Source: Candidatus Bipolaricaulota bacterium (lineage in GTDB: Bacteria > Bipolaricaulota > Bipolaricaulia > UBA7950 > UBA9294). From it: DNA of 64,000 nucleotides. The notes below the pieces were generated by a model, which saw only the letters and a list, made by a program, of their open reading frames with translations, did no database searches and was not told the origin of the DNA. The translations under genes and the position numbers were made by a program. Shown in pieces: positions 15,745 through 23,886 of the stretch. The stretch's first letter is position 1, and the number at the start of each line of letters is the position of its first letter. The stretch spans positions 186,001 through 250,000 of the forward strand of contig JANQEA010000064.1 of assembly GCA_028278555.1 (NCBI GenBank). The letters run 5' to 3'.

Positions 15745-15775
15745 GGCATAATCGAATCGAAAGAGGGAGCGCAAT

Positions 15776-16060
15776 GTGAACGAATCGGGCGACGCGGTCG
15801 ATCTTCTTAGCCTCATCGGACAGGCGATCGGCCACCTCCAGAAGAGCATCGAGCATTTCGAAGGAGATGACAGCGGGACCGGCCTCTCGTGCCTGTCCAC
15901 GGTCATCCACGACATCGATGCCTACCTTGACCGGCTCGGCGACGATCCGCTCGTTCCGCTCGCCCACGTCGACCCGAACAGACTCCGCGAGAGCCTTCAT
16001 CATATCCAGGGCGACCTCTCCGCCGTCATCGAGCAGATCCAGCATCCGCCGCCCTCTTGA
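15776..16060 (+). CDS. Small helical protein of unknown function
   Basis: 94 residues from GTG 15776, with AAAGAGGGAG as ribosome site. Predicted all-helical, with heptad-like hydrophobics (LLSLIGQAIGHLQKSIEHF and later IQGDLSAVIEQI). No domain recognised. Because it follows a sigma factor gene by 31 nt, a role as a regulator or partner of that sigma is worth considering, but its size and helical nature also fit flagellar- or secretion-type chaperones. The next gene starts 2 nt after its stop. Confidence 0.6.
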   Translation: MNESGDAVDLLSLIGQAIGHLQKSIEHFEGDDSGTGLSCLSTVIHDIDAYLDRLGDDPLVPLAHVDPNRLRESLHHIQGDLSAVIEQIQHPPPS

Positions 16061-16061
16061 G

Positions 16062-16787
16062 ATGGCCTTCGTGGGGCGCGCACTGATCACCGGGAGCACG
16101 AGGAACATTGGCCTCGCCATCGCCGAGCGTCTTGCCCGCGACGGCGCCGTGCCGATCCTCAACTTCGCCCATGACGAAGACCAGGCGGCCAATGCCCTTG
16201 CGCGGATTCGGGAACTCCAGCCGGACACCGAGCTGATCCGGGCCGACGTGACTCACCCGGATCAGGTCGAGCAATTGATCGAGGAGGCGACTGCGAACGG
16301 GCCGATCGAGCTGTTGGTCAACAATGTGGGCGCCTTCTTGCTGAAGCCGCTCCTCGAAACCTCGCTCGATGAGTGGAATCGGATGTTGACGCGAAACCTC
16401 ACGAGCGCGTTCCTCTGCTGCCGCGCCGCGCTTCCCGGAATGCGAGCCAGGCAAGAAGGACAGATCATCAACGTTGCATCGATGCACGCGGGATCCGTCC
16501 GCGCCACCCCGAACAGCCTCCCCTATGCGATCGCAAAGGGAGGCGTCGTCGCGTTGACGAAGACGCTGGCCAAGACGGAGGGGGCCTACGGAATCCGCAT
16601 CAACGCCGTCTCACCGGGGTTCGTCGACACCGGAGCGAATCTCCCCGGAGATGCTTCAACCAGAGTTCCACTCGGACGGATCGCACGACCTGAGGAGATC
16701 GCAGCAACTGTGGCATACCTCGCGTCGGACGACGCAGCCTACGTCACGGGAAGCGTCCTCGACATCCACGGTGGAGCGTTCCTCTAG
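16062..16787 (+). CDS. Short-chain dehydrogenase/reductase
   Basis: 241 residues of the classical SDR family, NAD(P)H-dependent. The cofactor motif is TGSTRNIG (10-17), NNVG is at 87-90, and the catalytic Ser140, Tyr155 and Lys159 (YAIAK) are in place. Closest in form to 3-oxoacyl-ACP reductases, though the true fabG lies in the fatty-acid operon at 21467-22201, so this copy probably has another substrate. It starts 2 nt after the preceding small helical ORF. The open frame continues 65 codons upstream without support. Confidence 0.9.
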   Translation: MAFVGRALITGSTRNIGLAIAERLARDGAVPILNFAHDEDQAANALARIRELQPDTELIRADVTHPDQVEQLIEEATANGPIELLVNNVGAFLLKPLLETSLDEWNRMLTRNLTSAFLCCRAALPGMRARQEGQIINVASMHAGSVRATPNSLPYAIAKGGVVALTKTLAKTEGAYGIRINAVSPGFVDTGANLPGDASTRVPLGRIARPEEIAATVAYLASDDAAYVTGSVLDIHGGAFL

Positions 16788-16842
16788 CTCGTCCGCGGAC
16801 AGCGCAGGTTCGACTCAGCAGCCGATTCGCCACGCAGACGCT

Positions 16843-18294
16843 CTAGTTGTCCACCTCGGCGTGGACCCCACCGTTCTCCTGCTCGACGGTGATCAGCGTC
16901 GTCGATTGATCCTGAACGATCACGTTGGTCAGCGTGATCGGCGGAGACGTATCGATCACCACAGTGTAGATACCGGCCGGGAGGGAAGGACCGGGTTCGC
17001 CGATCCGCCCTTCGTAGACAACGTTCCCTTCCTCGTCGTAGACCGTGTAGCTGAATGGTGCCACCAGGCTGAGCGCGCGCCGCAGCTCTTCGCTGTTCTG
17101 CGCATCGTAGTAGAGACCGCCCGTCGAGCGGGCAATCTCGATCAGCTGGTCGCGCGCAGGGACGTTCGTGCTGACGTCGAATCCGACGACGTGGATCCTC
17201 AGATCGTAGCCCGTATCGAGGAGATCCCGCGCCGCGGCAACCGGATCGCCCTTGCAGGTCTCCATTCCGTCGCTGACGAGCAGGATCAGCTTCGGGTCCG
17301 GCACTGCCTCGAAGTCGGCCTTCGCCAGTTCGAGCGCGAGGGCGAGCGGAGTGGCGCCCCCCGGCTCCAAGGCCTGAACCTCCGACTTCAGTGAGACCCG
17401 CTGCAGCGGAACAACAGGCGAAACCAGTCGACTGTGGCCGCAGCCGCCGAAGACTCTGAATCCGACCGGCGAGTTGTCCGGGAGATTGTCGAGGAGGTCG
17501 ATGATGACGGTCTTGGCGATGTCGATCTTCCGTTCGCCGCTGATCGTCTCGCCCATGCTCGATGAGGTATCGAGAACGATCATGAACGAATTCGGCGTGT
17601 ACTCGAACGCGAAGGCAAGATCCCCGATCGGCTGGAGTTCTAGGCTCCCAAAGGCCTCACCCTCGACAACCTGAATTGCCGGCCCCATCGCACCGATCGC
17701 GTCGATGCTCGGACCGGGGCACTCCGAGTGATCCTCATCCGCCGGCACGTCGCTCAGACGGACGAACCGGAATTCCGCCCCCGAATCGACGTACGGCCCG
17801 ATGTCGATCGCTCCCGGGTAACCGACCGTTTCTCCGACGAAGATATAGTTGAATCCGTCGGTGCTGATCTCGACCCGAGCCGGATTCTCGTTTGTGATGT
17901 AGACAAACAGATCCGCGCCGACGACATCGACCAAGGTGTTGTCGACGAACTCAATGATCAAATAGCCTCGGTTGTCGAGCACGCTCAATCGGAATCCGAG
18001 GGATACGGCATTCGTGTCACAGCCGTCGCAACCCTTGCAGCCGTTGCACGGCGCCTCCCCACGGCACTTCGCATCCGGCGGACCGAGCGCCTCCTCGGGA
18101 TCGTCGTAGGCATCCCGAACACAGCTCGCCGCCAGGTAATCGACCACGCGATCGGCGAAGGCCAGATCTCCATGCGGGAACGTAACGCCGAAGTAGGTCT
18201 TCGATTCCGAGATGGCTCCGAAGCCTACGGCTATGACGAAAACGAGAACCAGAAATCCACGAAACGCCCAACCGGCGAATAGCCTGCCATTCAT
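16843..18294 (-). CDS. Membrane-anchored or secreted von Willebrand A protein with Cys-rich loop
   Basis: 483 residues. N-terminal hydrophobic helix (12-29), a beta domain at about 34-215 of the kind with an ALGPPDA-VSLGF-LIIEF pattern seen in surface proteins, and a VWA domain at about 234-430. Its metal site is complete: D242-S244-S246, T315 and D342. A cysteine-rich insert sits at 77-92 (C77, C83, C86, C89, C92), just before VSLGF. The C-terminal 60 residues form another small beta domain. The start follows GGAGGTG. The VWA part resembles that of 25338-27713 (SDGMETCKGDP versus TDGEETCGGDP), so the two are paralogues. Ligand unknown. Confidence 0.85.
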   Translation of the reverse strand: MNGRLFAGWAFRGFLVLVFVIAVGFGAISESKTYFGVTFPHGDLAFADRVVDYLAASCVRDAYDDPEEALGPPDAKCRGEAPCNGCKGCDGCDTNAVSLGFRLSVLDNRGYLIIEFVDNTLVDVVGADLFVYITNENPARVEISTDGFNYIFVGETVGYPGAIDIGPYVDSGAEFRFVRLSDVPADEDHSECPGPSIDAIGAMGPAIQVVEGEAFGSLELQPIGDLAFAFEYTPNSFMIVLDTSSSMGETISGERKIDIAKTVIIDLLDNLPDNSPVGFRVFGGCGHSRLVSPVVPLQRVSLKSEVQALEPGGATPLALALELAKADFEAVPDPKLILLVSDGMETCKGDPVAAARDLLDTGYDLRIHVVGFDVSTNVPARDQLIEIARSTGGLYYDAQNSEELRRALSLVAPFSYTVYDEEGNVVYEGRIGEPGPSLPAGIYTVVIDTSPPITLTNVIVQDQSTTLITVEQENGGVHAEVDN

Positions 18295-18328
18295 CCCGTC
18301 ACCTCCGCCCTTTGGGATGGAGCATCGC

Positions 18329-18344
18329 ACTCTAGCATTAGAGT
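18329..18344. promoter_or_regulatory. Inverted repeat at the transcription start of the VWA gene
   Basis: ACTCTA-GCAT-TAGAGT, perfect 6-bp arms, overlapping the expected start site of the minus-strand promoter at 18347-18375. Operator-like. Confidence 0.35.
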
Positions 18345-18346
18345 TC

Positions 18347-18375
18347 ATCATAGGCCGATTTGCTACAGAAGGCAA
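18347..18375 (-). promoter_or_regulatory. Promoter of the VWA gene
   Basis: Minus-strand TTGCCT (18370-18375) and TATGAT (18347-18352), 17-nt spacer. Confidence 0.45.
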
Positions 18376-18445
18376 GTTCCGCGCATACCACCCTGCGTTT
18401 CCGCTCACCGTGGGTCCGCCACCCGAGTCGACAGTCCCGCCCCGG

Positions 18446-18474
18446 TTGACCCCCGATTTGGGGTCCGCTACCAT
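18446..18474 (+). promoter_or_regulatory. Promoter of tRNA-Leu and probably the fatty-acid operon
   Basis: TTGACC (18446-18451) and TACCAT (18469-18474) with a 17-nt spacer. Transcription should begin at about 18481, a few bases before the tRNA. Confidence 0.55.
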
Positions 18475-18484
18475 TGCGCGTGTT

Positions 18485-18574
18485 GCCGAGGTGGCGGAAT
18501 TGGCAGACGCGCATGGTTGAGGGCCATGTGGACTTTAAACGTCCGTGCGGGTTCAAGTCCCGCCCTCGGCACCA
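18485..18574 (+). tRNA. tRNA-Leu (GAG anticodon)
   Basis: 90 nt including an encoded CCA. The acceptor stem is GCCGAGG (18485-18491) with CCTCGGC (18564-18570), discriminator A, then CCA. The anticodon arm is CATGG-TTGAGGG-CCATG, with the anticodon GAG at 18519-18521 reading CUC/CUU leucine codons. A long class II variable arm (GGAC-TTTAAAC-GTCC) and the T-loop GTTCAAGTC confirm the leucine type. plsX starts only 25 nt downstream with no hairpin between, so the tRNA is probably processed from the 5' end of the fatty-acid operon transcript. Confidence 0.97.
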
Positions 18575-18599
18575 TTCTTTTGCGTGGAAGTAGGCGTCG

Positions 18600-19613
18600 A
18601 TGCGTATCCTTCTCGATGTGATGGGCGGCGATCTCCCGAGCCGCGAGCTGGTCAAGGGAGGGATCGCAGCCGGGCGAAGACGCGGTGTTGATGTCGTGTT
18701 TGCTGGCGACGCCCACGAAATCGAATCCGCCTTTTCCGATGCCGGTGTGCACGCCGGCGGTCAGTTCGACCTCCTCCCATGCACCGAGACGATTACCATG
18801 GACGACCCGCCGGTCAAAGCGGTCCGTGAGAAGAAGGATTCGTCACTCGTCCTCGGCCTCAGTGCGCTCAAGGACGGGACGGTCGATGCCTTCGTCTCGC
18901 CCGGGAACACTGGCGCCGTCGTCGCCGGGTCGATCTTCATCGTCGACCGGATCCCGGGCATCCCTCGGCCCGGCATCCTCGCCTCGCTCCCGACCCTGAC
19001 CGGCGAAGACATTCTGGTCATCGACGTCGGCGCGAACAGCGACTGCACTCCGGAACAACTCGATCACTTCGCGCTGATGGGCGCGTCCTACGCTCGGGAC
19101 GTTCTCGGAATCGACGAGCCGACGACCGGTCTGCTGAACATCGGCGCCGAGCGCGGGAAGGGGAATCGACTGATCGCCGACACGTTCACCCAACTCGAAG
19201 CCGGTCCGTTGGCGTTCGCCGGAAACGTCGAGGCTCATCACCTCCTGATCGACCGCCCGGTCGACGTCGTCGTTTGCGACGGCTTCGTCGGAAACGTCTT
19301 CCTGAAGGCAGTCGAGGGTGGGATCTCCGCCGTGACGAGCCTCCTGAAGCGGACGATTCGGGGGCGCGTGCTGGCGATGGCAGGCGCGCTTCTGATGAGC
19401 GGGTCGTTCGCCCGCGTCAGGAAGTCCCTCTCCTATCGGAAGCGCGGCGGCGCACCCCTTCTCGGAGTCAACGGGGTCGTCGTCATCGCGCACGGCCGGT
19501 CCGATGCTGTCGCCATCGAAAGCGCCATCGACGTCGCCTGTCGTGAAGTCGAGGTCGGACTGATCGATCGTCTCTCCCAGGGCATGTCCGGGTGGGGAGA
19601 CCATGGGAGCTAG
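18600..19613 (+). CDS. plsX: Phosphate acyltransferase PlsX
   Basis: 337 residues, full length. PlsX makes acyl-phosphate from acyl-ACP and phosphate for membrane phospholipid synthesis at the cytoplasmic membrane. Family features: the start MRILLDVMGGD, SPGNTGAVVAGSIF near 101-114, VDVGANSD, NIGxExxKGN and VCDGFVGNVFLKA. The usual rpmF neighbour is absent; instead tRNA-Leu precedes it. It overlaps the fabH start by 11 nt. First protein of the plsX-fabH-fabD-fabG-acpP operon. Confidence 0.96.
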   Translation: MRILLDVMGGDLPSRELVKGGIAAGRRRGVDVVFAGDAHEIESAFSDAGVHAGGQFDLLPCTETITMDDPPVKAVREKKDSSLVLGLSALKDGTVDAFVSPGNTGAVVAGSIFIVDRIPGIPRPGILASLPTLTGEDILVIDVGANSDCTPEQLDHFALMGASYARDVLGIDEPTTGLLNIGAERGKGNRLIADTFTQLEAGPLAFAGNVEAHHLLIDRPVDVVVCDGFVGNVFLKAVEGGISAVTSLLKRTIRGRVLAMAGALLMSGSFARVRKSLSYRKRGGAPLLGVNGVVVIAHGRSDAVAIESAIDVACREVEVGLIDRLSQGMSGWGDHGS

Positions 19614-20580
19614 AATCGTCGGAACCGGCAGCCACCTGCCGGAGAAGCAGCTGACCAACGCCGATCTCGAGCGGCTCGTCGACACATCGGACGAGTGGAT
19701 CGTCCAGCGGACCGGAATCCGAACGCGTCACGTTCTCGAGGATTGCGAGATCCCATCTGAGATGAGCGTCGATGCCGGCGCTCGGGCGATCGAGAACGCC
19801 GGCCTCTCCCCGCGCGACGTCGATCTCCTCCTGATCGCGACCAACTTCCCCGACATGATCTGTCCGGGTTCGGCGCCGTTCATCGCCGAAGGCCTCGGAC
19901 TCGCCGAGGCCCCTTTCTTCGACCTGAAGGCCGGTTGCAGCGGCTTCGTCTATGGACTCGCCGTCGCCGATGGACTGATTCGGTCTGAACTCTACCAACG
20001 CGTCCTCCTGATCGGCGCCGAGGCGCTCTCACGCGTCACCGACTGGACCGATCGCCAGACGTGTGTCCTCTTCGGAGACGGCGCCGGTGCGGCCGTCCTC
20101 GAACCCGGTGGAGACGATGAAGGGATCCTCGGTGCGGCTCTCTACGCGGACGCCAAGAAGTCTCTCCTTCTCCACATGCCCAGCGGAGGGACGCGGGCCC
20201 CTGCGACCTCGGAGTCGGTCGCTGGAAACGACCACTTCCTCAAGATGGAGGGATCCGGCGTCTTCCGGAACGCGGCGCCGATGATGGAGAAGGCGACACA
20301 CGACGCGCTGGACGTCGCCGGACTCGATCTCGGCGATGTCGACTGGATCATTCCGCATCAGGCGAACGTACGAATCATCGACGCACTGATCCGTCGGCTG
20401 GACGTCCCCGCCGACCGGGTGATCACCAACCTCGAGCGGGTCGCGAATACGTCGACGGCGTCGATCCCGATCGCTTTGGACGAAGCCCTCCGCGACGGTA
20501 CGATCCGTCGCGGCGACGTCGTCGTGATGACGGCGTTCGGCGCCGGGGTCACCTATGGTGCCGTCGTCGTCCGCATCTGA
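19603..20580 (+). CDS. fabH: 3-oxoacyl-ACP synthase III
   Basis: 325 residues. It condenses acetyl-CoA (or branched primers) with malonyl-ACP to start fatty-acid synthesis. The catalytic triad is Cys112 (KAGCSGF), His252 (IPHQANVRII) and Asn282 (ANTSTASIP), all present with family spacing. Overlaps the plsX end, so translation is coupled, and lies 18 nt ahead of fabD. Primer preference cannot be read from the sequence. Confidence 0.96.
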   Translation: MGARIVGTGSHLPEKQLTNADLERLVDTSDEWIVQRTGIRTRHVLEDCEIPSEMSVDAGARAIENAGLSPRDVDLLLIATNFPDMICPGSAPFIAEGLGLAEAPFFDLKAGCSGFVYGLAVADGLIRSELYQRVLLIGAEALSRVTDWTDRQTCVLFGDGAGAAVLEPGGDDEGILGAALYADAKKSLLLHMPSGGTRAPATSESVAGNDHFLKMEGSGVFRNAAPMMEKATHDALDVAGLDLGDVDWIIPHQANVRIIDALIRRLDVPADRVITNLERVANTSTASIPIALDEALRDGTIRRGDVVVMTAFGAGVTYGAVVVRI

Positions 20581-20598
20581 CGCAAAGGACGGTCCCAC

Positions 20599-21480
20599 AT
20601 GAACGATTCGATCGCCTTCCTCTTCCCCGGTCAGGGGAGACTCCCCGATGGACTGCCTCCAGGGTCGAGCCGCGTCGACGCGCTCTTCGATCTTGCAGAG
20701 GATCGGGGACTTCCGCTTCGGGCGTGGATCGAGCAGGGTCGCGACGACCTGCTCGGGCAGACCGAGAACGCGCAGCCCACGCTGTTCATCGACAGCCTCG
20801 CCCGAGATGAGCAACTCCGATCCGCCGGTTGGGTTCCGGCAATCGTCGCCGGCCATAGCCTCGGCGAGTACTCCGCACTCGCCAGTGCCTGTGCATTAGA
20901 GCCGCTCGATGGCCTCCGCGCTGTAATCGAGCGCGGGCGCGCAATGAGCGGCGTCAGCGGAACCATGGCAGCCATCCTGAAGCTTGACCTCGAGACCGTC
21001 GAGTCGCTTTGTGCCGAGGTCGGTCCGGGCGTTTGCGTCGCAAATCACAATGGACCGACGCAGATCGTCGTCTCCGGGGAGCCATCGTCGGTCGAGGATC
21101 TCGGCCGTCGTGCCGAGGCGGCAGGTGGCCGTAGCATCGCGCTGAAGGTCTCCGGGCCGTTCCATTCTCCGTTGATGAACCCGGCCCAGGACGCGCTCGA
21201 ACCGCTCCTCCGAAGGGTCGCGTTCGCCGAGCCAACGACCCCGGTCGTCTCCGCCGTCACGGCGTCCATCGAACGGACCGCTGAGACGCTTCGCGAAACT
21301 CTCTGCCGCCAGATCACGGCCCGCGTCCGTTGGTACGACGTCATCCGGCAGTTGGAGGGATTCGGGGTCACGACCGCCATCGAGGCCGGATCCAGCGACG
21401 TCCTCACCAAGCTTGGCAGCCGGATGCCGACGGAGATCCGTTTCATGACGTACGAGGAGGCGATCGATGAACGAAGCTGA
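20599..21480 (+). CDS. fabD: Malonyl-CoA:ACP transacylase
   Basis: 293 residues. It transfers malonyl from CoA to ACP. The nucleophile Ser87 sits in GHSLGEYSAL, the oxyanion glutamine in FPGQG (9-13), and the catalytic His189 in GPFHSPLM. The usual extra residues between FPGQG and the first helix are shortened (GQGRLPDGLP). It overlaps fabG by 14 nt. Confidence 0.95.
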   Translation: MNDSIAFLFPGQGRLPDGLPPGSSRVDALFDLAEDRGLPLRAWIEQGRDDLLGQTENAQPTLFIDSLARDEQLRSAGWVPAIVAGHSLGEYSALASACALEPLDGLRAVIERGRAMSGVSGTMAAILKLDLETVESLCAEVGPGVCVANHNGPTQIVVSGEPSSVEDLGRRAEAAGGRSIALKVSGPFHSPLMNPAQDALEPLLRRVAFAEPTTPVVSAVTASIERTAETLRETLCRQITARVRWYDVIRQLEGFGVTTAIEAGSSDVLTKLGSRMPTEIRFMTYEEAIDERS

Positions 21481-22201
21481 ACAGCAAACCGTGTGTATCG
21501 TCACCGGTGCGACGCGCGGCATCGGGCGTGCAATCGCGGAACACCTCTGCAGCGGAGGCTCGACGGTGATCGGCCTCGGCCGCGACGAGGCGCTCGGTCG
21601 ATCGATCGAGGATGATCTCACCGGATTCACGTTCCATCGCGCCGACGTGACCGACGCAGAGCAGGTGCAGTCACCCATCCGCAAGGCGATCGACGACTTC
21701 GGACGGATCGATCACCTCGTCTGCAACGCTGGGATCACCGCCGATCAGCTGGTCATGCGGATGTCCGCCGAGGAGTGGGACCGTGTTCTCGAAGTGAACC
21801 TGACCGGGACGTTCCACTGTATCCGCGCCGTTCTTCGCCCGATGCTGAAGCAGCGATCCGGCTCGATCGTCGCCCTCTCGTCGCTCGTCGGACAGACCGG
21901 CAACGCAGGCCAGGCGAACTATGCCGCGTCGAAGGCGGGGATCATCGCCTTCTGCCGGAGCGTCGCCAAGGAGGTCGGCGGACGCGGGATCCGGGTGAAC
22001 GTCGTTGCGCCCGGCTTCATCGACACCGAGATGACCGCCGTCCTCCCCGAGGAGATTCGTGCTTCGTACCTCGATCGAGTCCCGCTCGGACGGGCCGGCA
22101 CGGTCGACGAAATCGCCGAGGTTGTCGGGTTCTTGCTTTCGGATCGGGCTTCCTATATAACTGGTCAAGTGGTCGGAGTGAACGGGGGCATCCATCCCTG
22201 A
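21467..22201 (+). CDS. fabG: 3-oxoacyl-ACP reductase
   Basis: 244 residues, NADPH-dependent SDR reducing 3-oxoacyl-ACP. The cofactor motif TGATRGIG is at 13-20, NAGIT at 87-91, and the catalytic Ser139, Tyr152 and Lys156 (YAASKAG) are present. Its place between fabD and acpP makes the assignment firm. Two other SDR genes in the window (16062-16787, 36102-36836) are likely for other substrates. Confidence 0.96.
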   Translation: MNEAEQQTVCIVTGATRGIGRAIAEHLCSGGSTVIGLGRDEALGRSIEDDLTGFTFHRADVTDAEQVQSPIRKAIDDFGRIDHLVCNAGITADQLVMRMSAEEWDRVLEVNLTGTFHCIRAVLRPMLKQRSGSIVALSSLVGQTGNAGQANYAASKAGIIAFCRSVAKEVGGRGIRVNVVAPGFIDTEMTAVLPEEIRASYLDRVPLGRAGTVDEIAEVVGFLLSDRASYITGQVVGVNGGIHP

Positions 22202-22231
22202 ACAATGCAATACTAGGGAGGTTCATCGAGC

Positions 22232-22480
22232 ATGAGCGACATCTCGGACAAGATCAAAGCGATCATCTGCGACCAACTGATGGTGGACCCGGAGGAGGTG
22301 TCCGATGAGTCCTCGTTCGTCGAAGACCTGGGTGCAGACTCCCTCGACACCGTCGAGCTGATCATGGAGTTCGAGGATGAATTCGGAATCGAGATCTCCG
22401 ATGAACAGGCCGAGCAGATTTCCACCGTTGGAGAAGCGATCGCCTACCTCGAGAAGCTGCTGGCCGACAAGGCAACCTGA
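22232..22480 (+). CDS. acpP: Acyl carrier protein
   Basis: 82 acidic residues. Ser37 in [10 protein letters not shown] is the phosphopantetheine site. Last gene of the fatty-acid operon, 30 nt after fabG, with CTAGGGAGG before its ATG and a rho-independent terminator 23 nt after its stop. fabF, fabZ and fabI are not in the window. Confidence 0.97.
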   Translation: MSDISDKIKAIICDQLMVDPEEVSDESSFVEDLGADSLDTVELIMEFEDEFGIEISDEQAEQISTVGEAIAYLEKLLADKAT

Positions 22481-22502
22481 GGGCCGAGCGGTCGACGAAC
22501 CA

Positions 22503-22538
22503 GGGGCAACGAAGCGTTCGTTGTCCCCTTTTCGTTTG
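22503..22538 (+). terminator. Rho-independent terminator of the fatty-acid operon
   Basis: GGGGCAACGAA (22503-22513) pairs with TTCGTTGTCCCC (22517-22528) with one bulged base and loop GCG, followed directly by TTTTCGTTTG. The clearest intrinsic terminator in the window. Confidence 0.88.
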
Positions 22539-22577
22539 TCGGACCGCCTTCGATAGCATCGGAAGGGGGGAATCGGA

Positions 22578-23066
22578 ATGGCCGAAGGAGAGAGGCGCGG
22601 ACGGATCGGAGGACGAAGCTCGAACCCGTATCACGAGGACCGGAAGTTCCCCGAACCGACCGTCTGCCCACGATGCCACCTCGTCTATCGCAACGGACGT
22701 TGGCAAGACGGCAACTCCCCGGACAAGGGGGAAACGGTCCATAGCAGCCACTGCCCCGCCTGCCGTCGGGAGATCGACCGTCTCCCCGCGGGACTCCTCT
22801 TCCTGACCGGCGGATACCTCGACATGCATCGCGATGAGATCTTCAACATCGCGAAGAATCAAGCATCCGCCGCCGCCGCCCACCGTCCCCTTCAGCGGAT
22901 CATGTGGATGGAGGAAGACAAAGGGACGACGGAGATCGCCACGACCGACAGCCACCTGGCACTGCGAATCGGCAAGTCGATCGAGAGCGCGTGCAAAGGC
23001 TCGTTGACGATCAAGCACGCCGAGGATACCCAGCTGGTCCGCGTCTACTGGCAGCGCGATGCGTGA
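22578..23066 (+). CDS. BCAM0308 family zinc-ribbon protein
   Basis: 162 residues. The N-terminal half carries two CxxC pairs, C30/C33 (CPRC) and C59/C62 (CPAC), which should bind one zinc. The spacing and the blocks PEPTVCPRC, LPAGLLFLTGGYL and HPLQRI-type segment match proteins named BCAM0308 family. The C-terminal half (TTDSHLALRIGKSIESACKG) is an alpha-beta unit reminiscent of RNA-binding or ribosome-associated domains. Function not established. It overlaps the next gene by 8 nt. Confidence 0.8.
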   Translation: MAEGERRGRIGGRSSNPYHEDRKFPEPTVCPRCHLVYRNGRWQDGNSPDKGETVHSSHCPACRREIDRLPAGLLFLTGGYLDMHRDEIFNIAKNQASAAAAHRPLQRIMWMEEDKGTTEIATTDSHLALRIGKSIESACKGSLTIKHAEDTQLVRVYWQRDA

Positions 23067-23886
23067 CCCCGCACCACGCCTCGGCCCTGCCCTCGCCATG
23101 AGCGCTGCGCACGATCTCGACGATCTCCTTCGGTCTGCCGTCGCGGCCGCCCGAGCGGCCGGCGACGTCCTTGCGGGAGGGTTCGCCTCTTCCGACAAGC
23201 AGGCCCGCATGAAGGGCCACCCGAACAACCCAGTCACCGTCTATGATCGAAGGGCGGAGGAGACCATCGTCGATCGTCTCACCGCCGAGCATTCCGAAGA
23301 CGGAATCCTGACGGAGGAATCGGACGAGTCCGAAGGCACATCCGGACGCCGCTGGGTGATCGATCCGCTCGACGGGACGAACAACTTCCTCGCCGGGATC
23401 CCCCATTTTGCCGTCTCGATCGCCCTCGAAGATGCAGACGGAGCGCTCGTCGCCTGCGTTCACGACCCAATCCGCAACGAGACGTTCACCGCCGCCCGCG
23501 ATCGGGGGGCGCGCCTCAACGGACGCCAAATCGAGGTGAGCAAGCGAGAGTCTCTCGAGGGAGCGGTCGTCGGCGTCGGCCTCTCTTTCGAGCCGCGACG
23601 TCGGACCGAGATGATCGGACAGCTTCCTGCGTTGATCGCATTCGCCGGTGTCCTGCGGACCCTCGGCTCGGCCGCTCTCGACCTCGCCTACGTCGCCGCC
23701 GGCCGATTCGATGCCATCTGGTACCTGGCCCTCCATCCGTGGGACGTCGCCGCCGGGCGCCTTCTCGTCGCGGAGGCAGGCGGGCGGATCACCGATCTGC
23801 GCGGCCTTCCGGCGGACGATCCGCTCGGCGGGATCGTCGCGTCCAATCGCCGTCTCCATGGCGAATTCGTCGATGCGCTCGCATAG
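23059..23886 (+). CDS. Inositol monophosphatase family phosphatase
   Basis: 275 residues of the Mg-dependent, lithium-sensitive phosphatase superfamily. Metal-site motifs are LTEES near 84-88, DPLDGTNNF at 102-110 and the C-terminal WDVAAGRLLVAEAGG. Substrates in the family include inositol-1-phosphate, fructose-1,6-bisphosphate and 3'-phosphoadenosine phosphate; which applies here cannot be told. The start could be ATG 23059 or the internal ATG 23098, which gives an N-terminus closer to the family. It overlaps the methyltransferase gene by 14 nt. Confidence 0.9.
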   Translation: MRDPAPRLGPALAMSAAHDLDDLLRSAVAAARAAGDVLAGGFASSDKQARMKGHPNNPVTVYDRRAEETIVDRLTAEHSEDGILTEESDESEGTSGRRWVIDPLDGTNNFLAGIPHFAVSIALEDADGALVACVHDPIRNETFTAARDRGARLNGRQIEVSKRESLEGAVVGVGLSFEPRRRTEMIGQLPALIAFAGVLRTLGSAALDLAYVAAGRFDAIWYLALHPWDVAAGRLLVAEAGGRITDLRGLPADDPLGGIVASNRRLHGEFVDALA

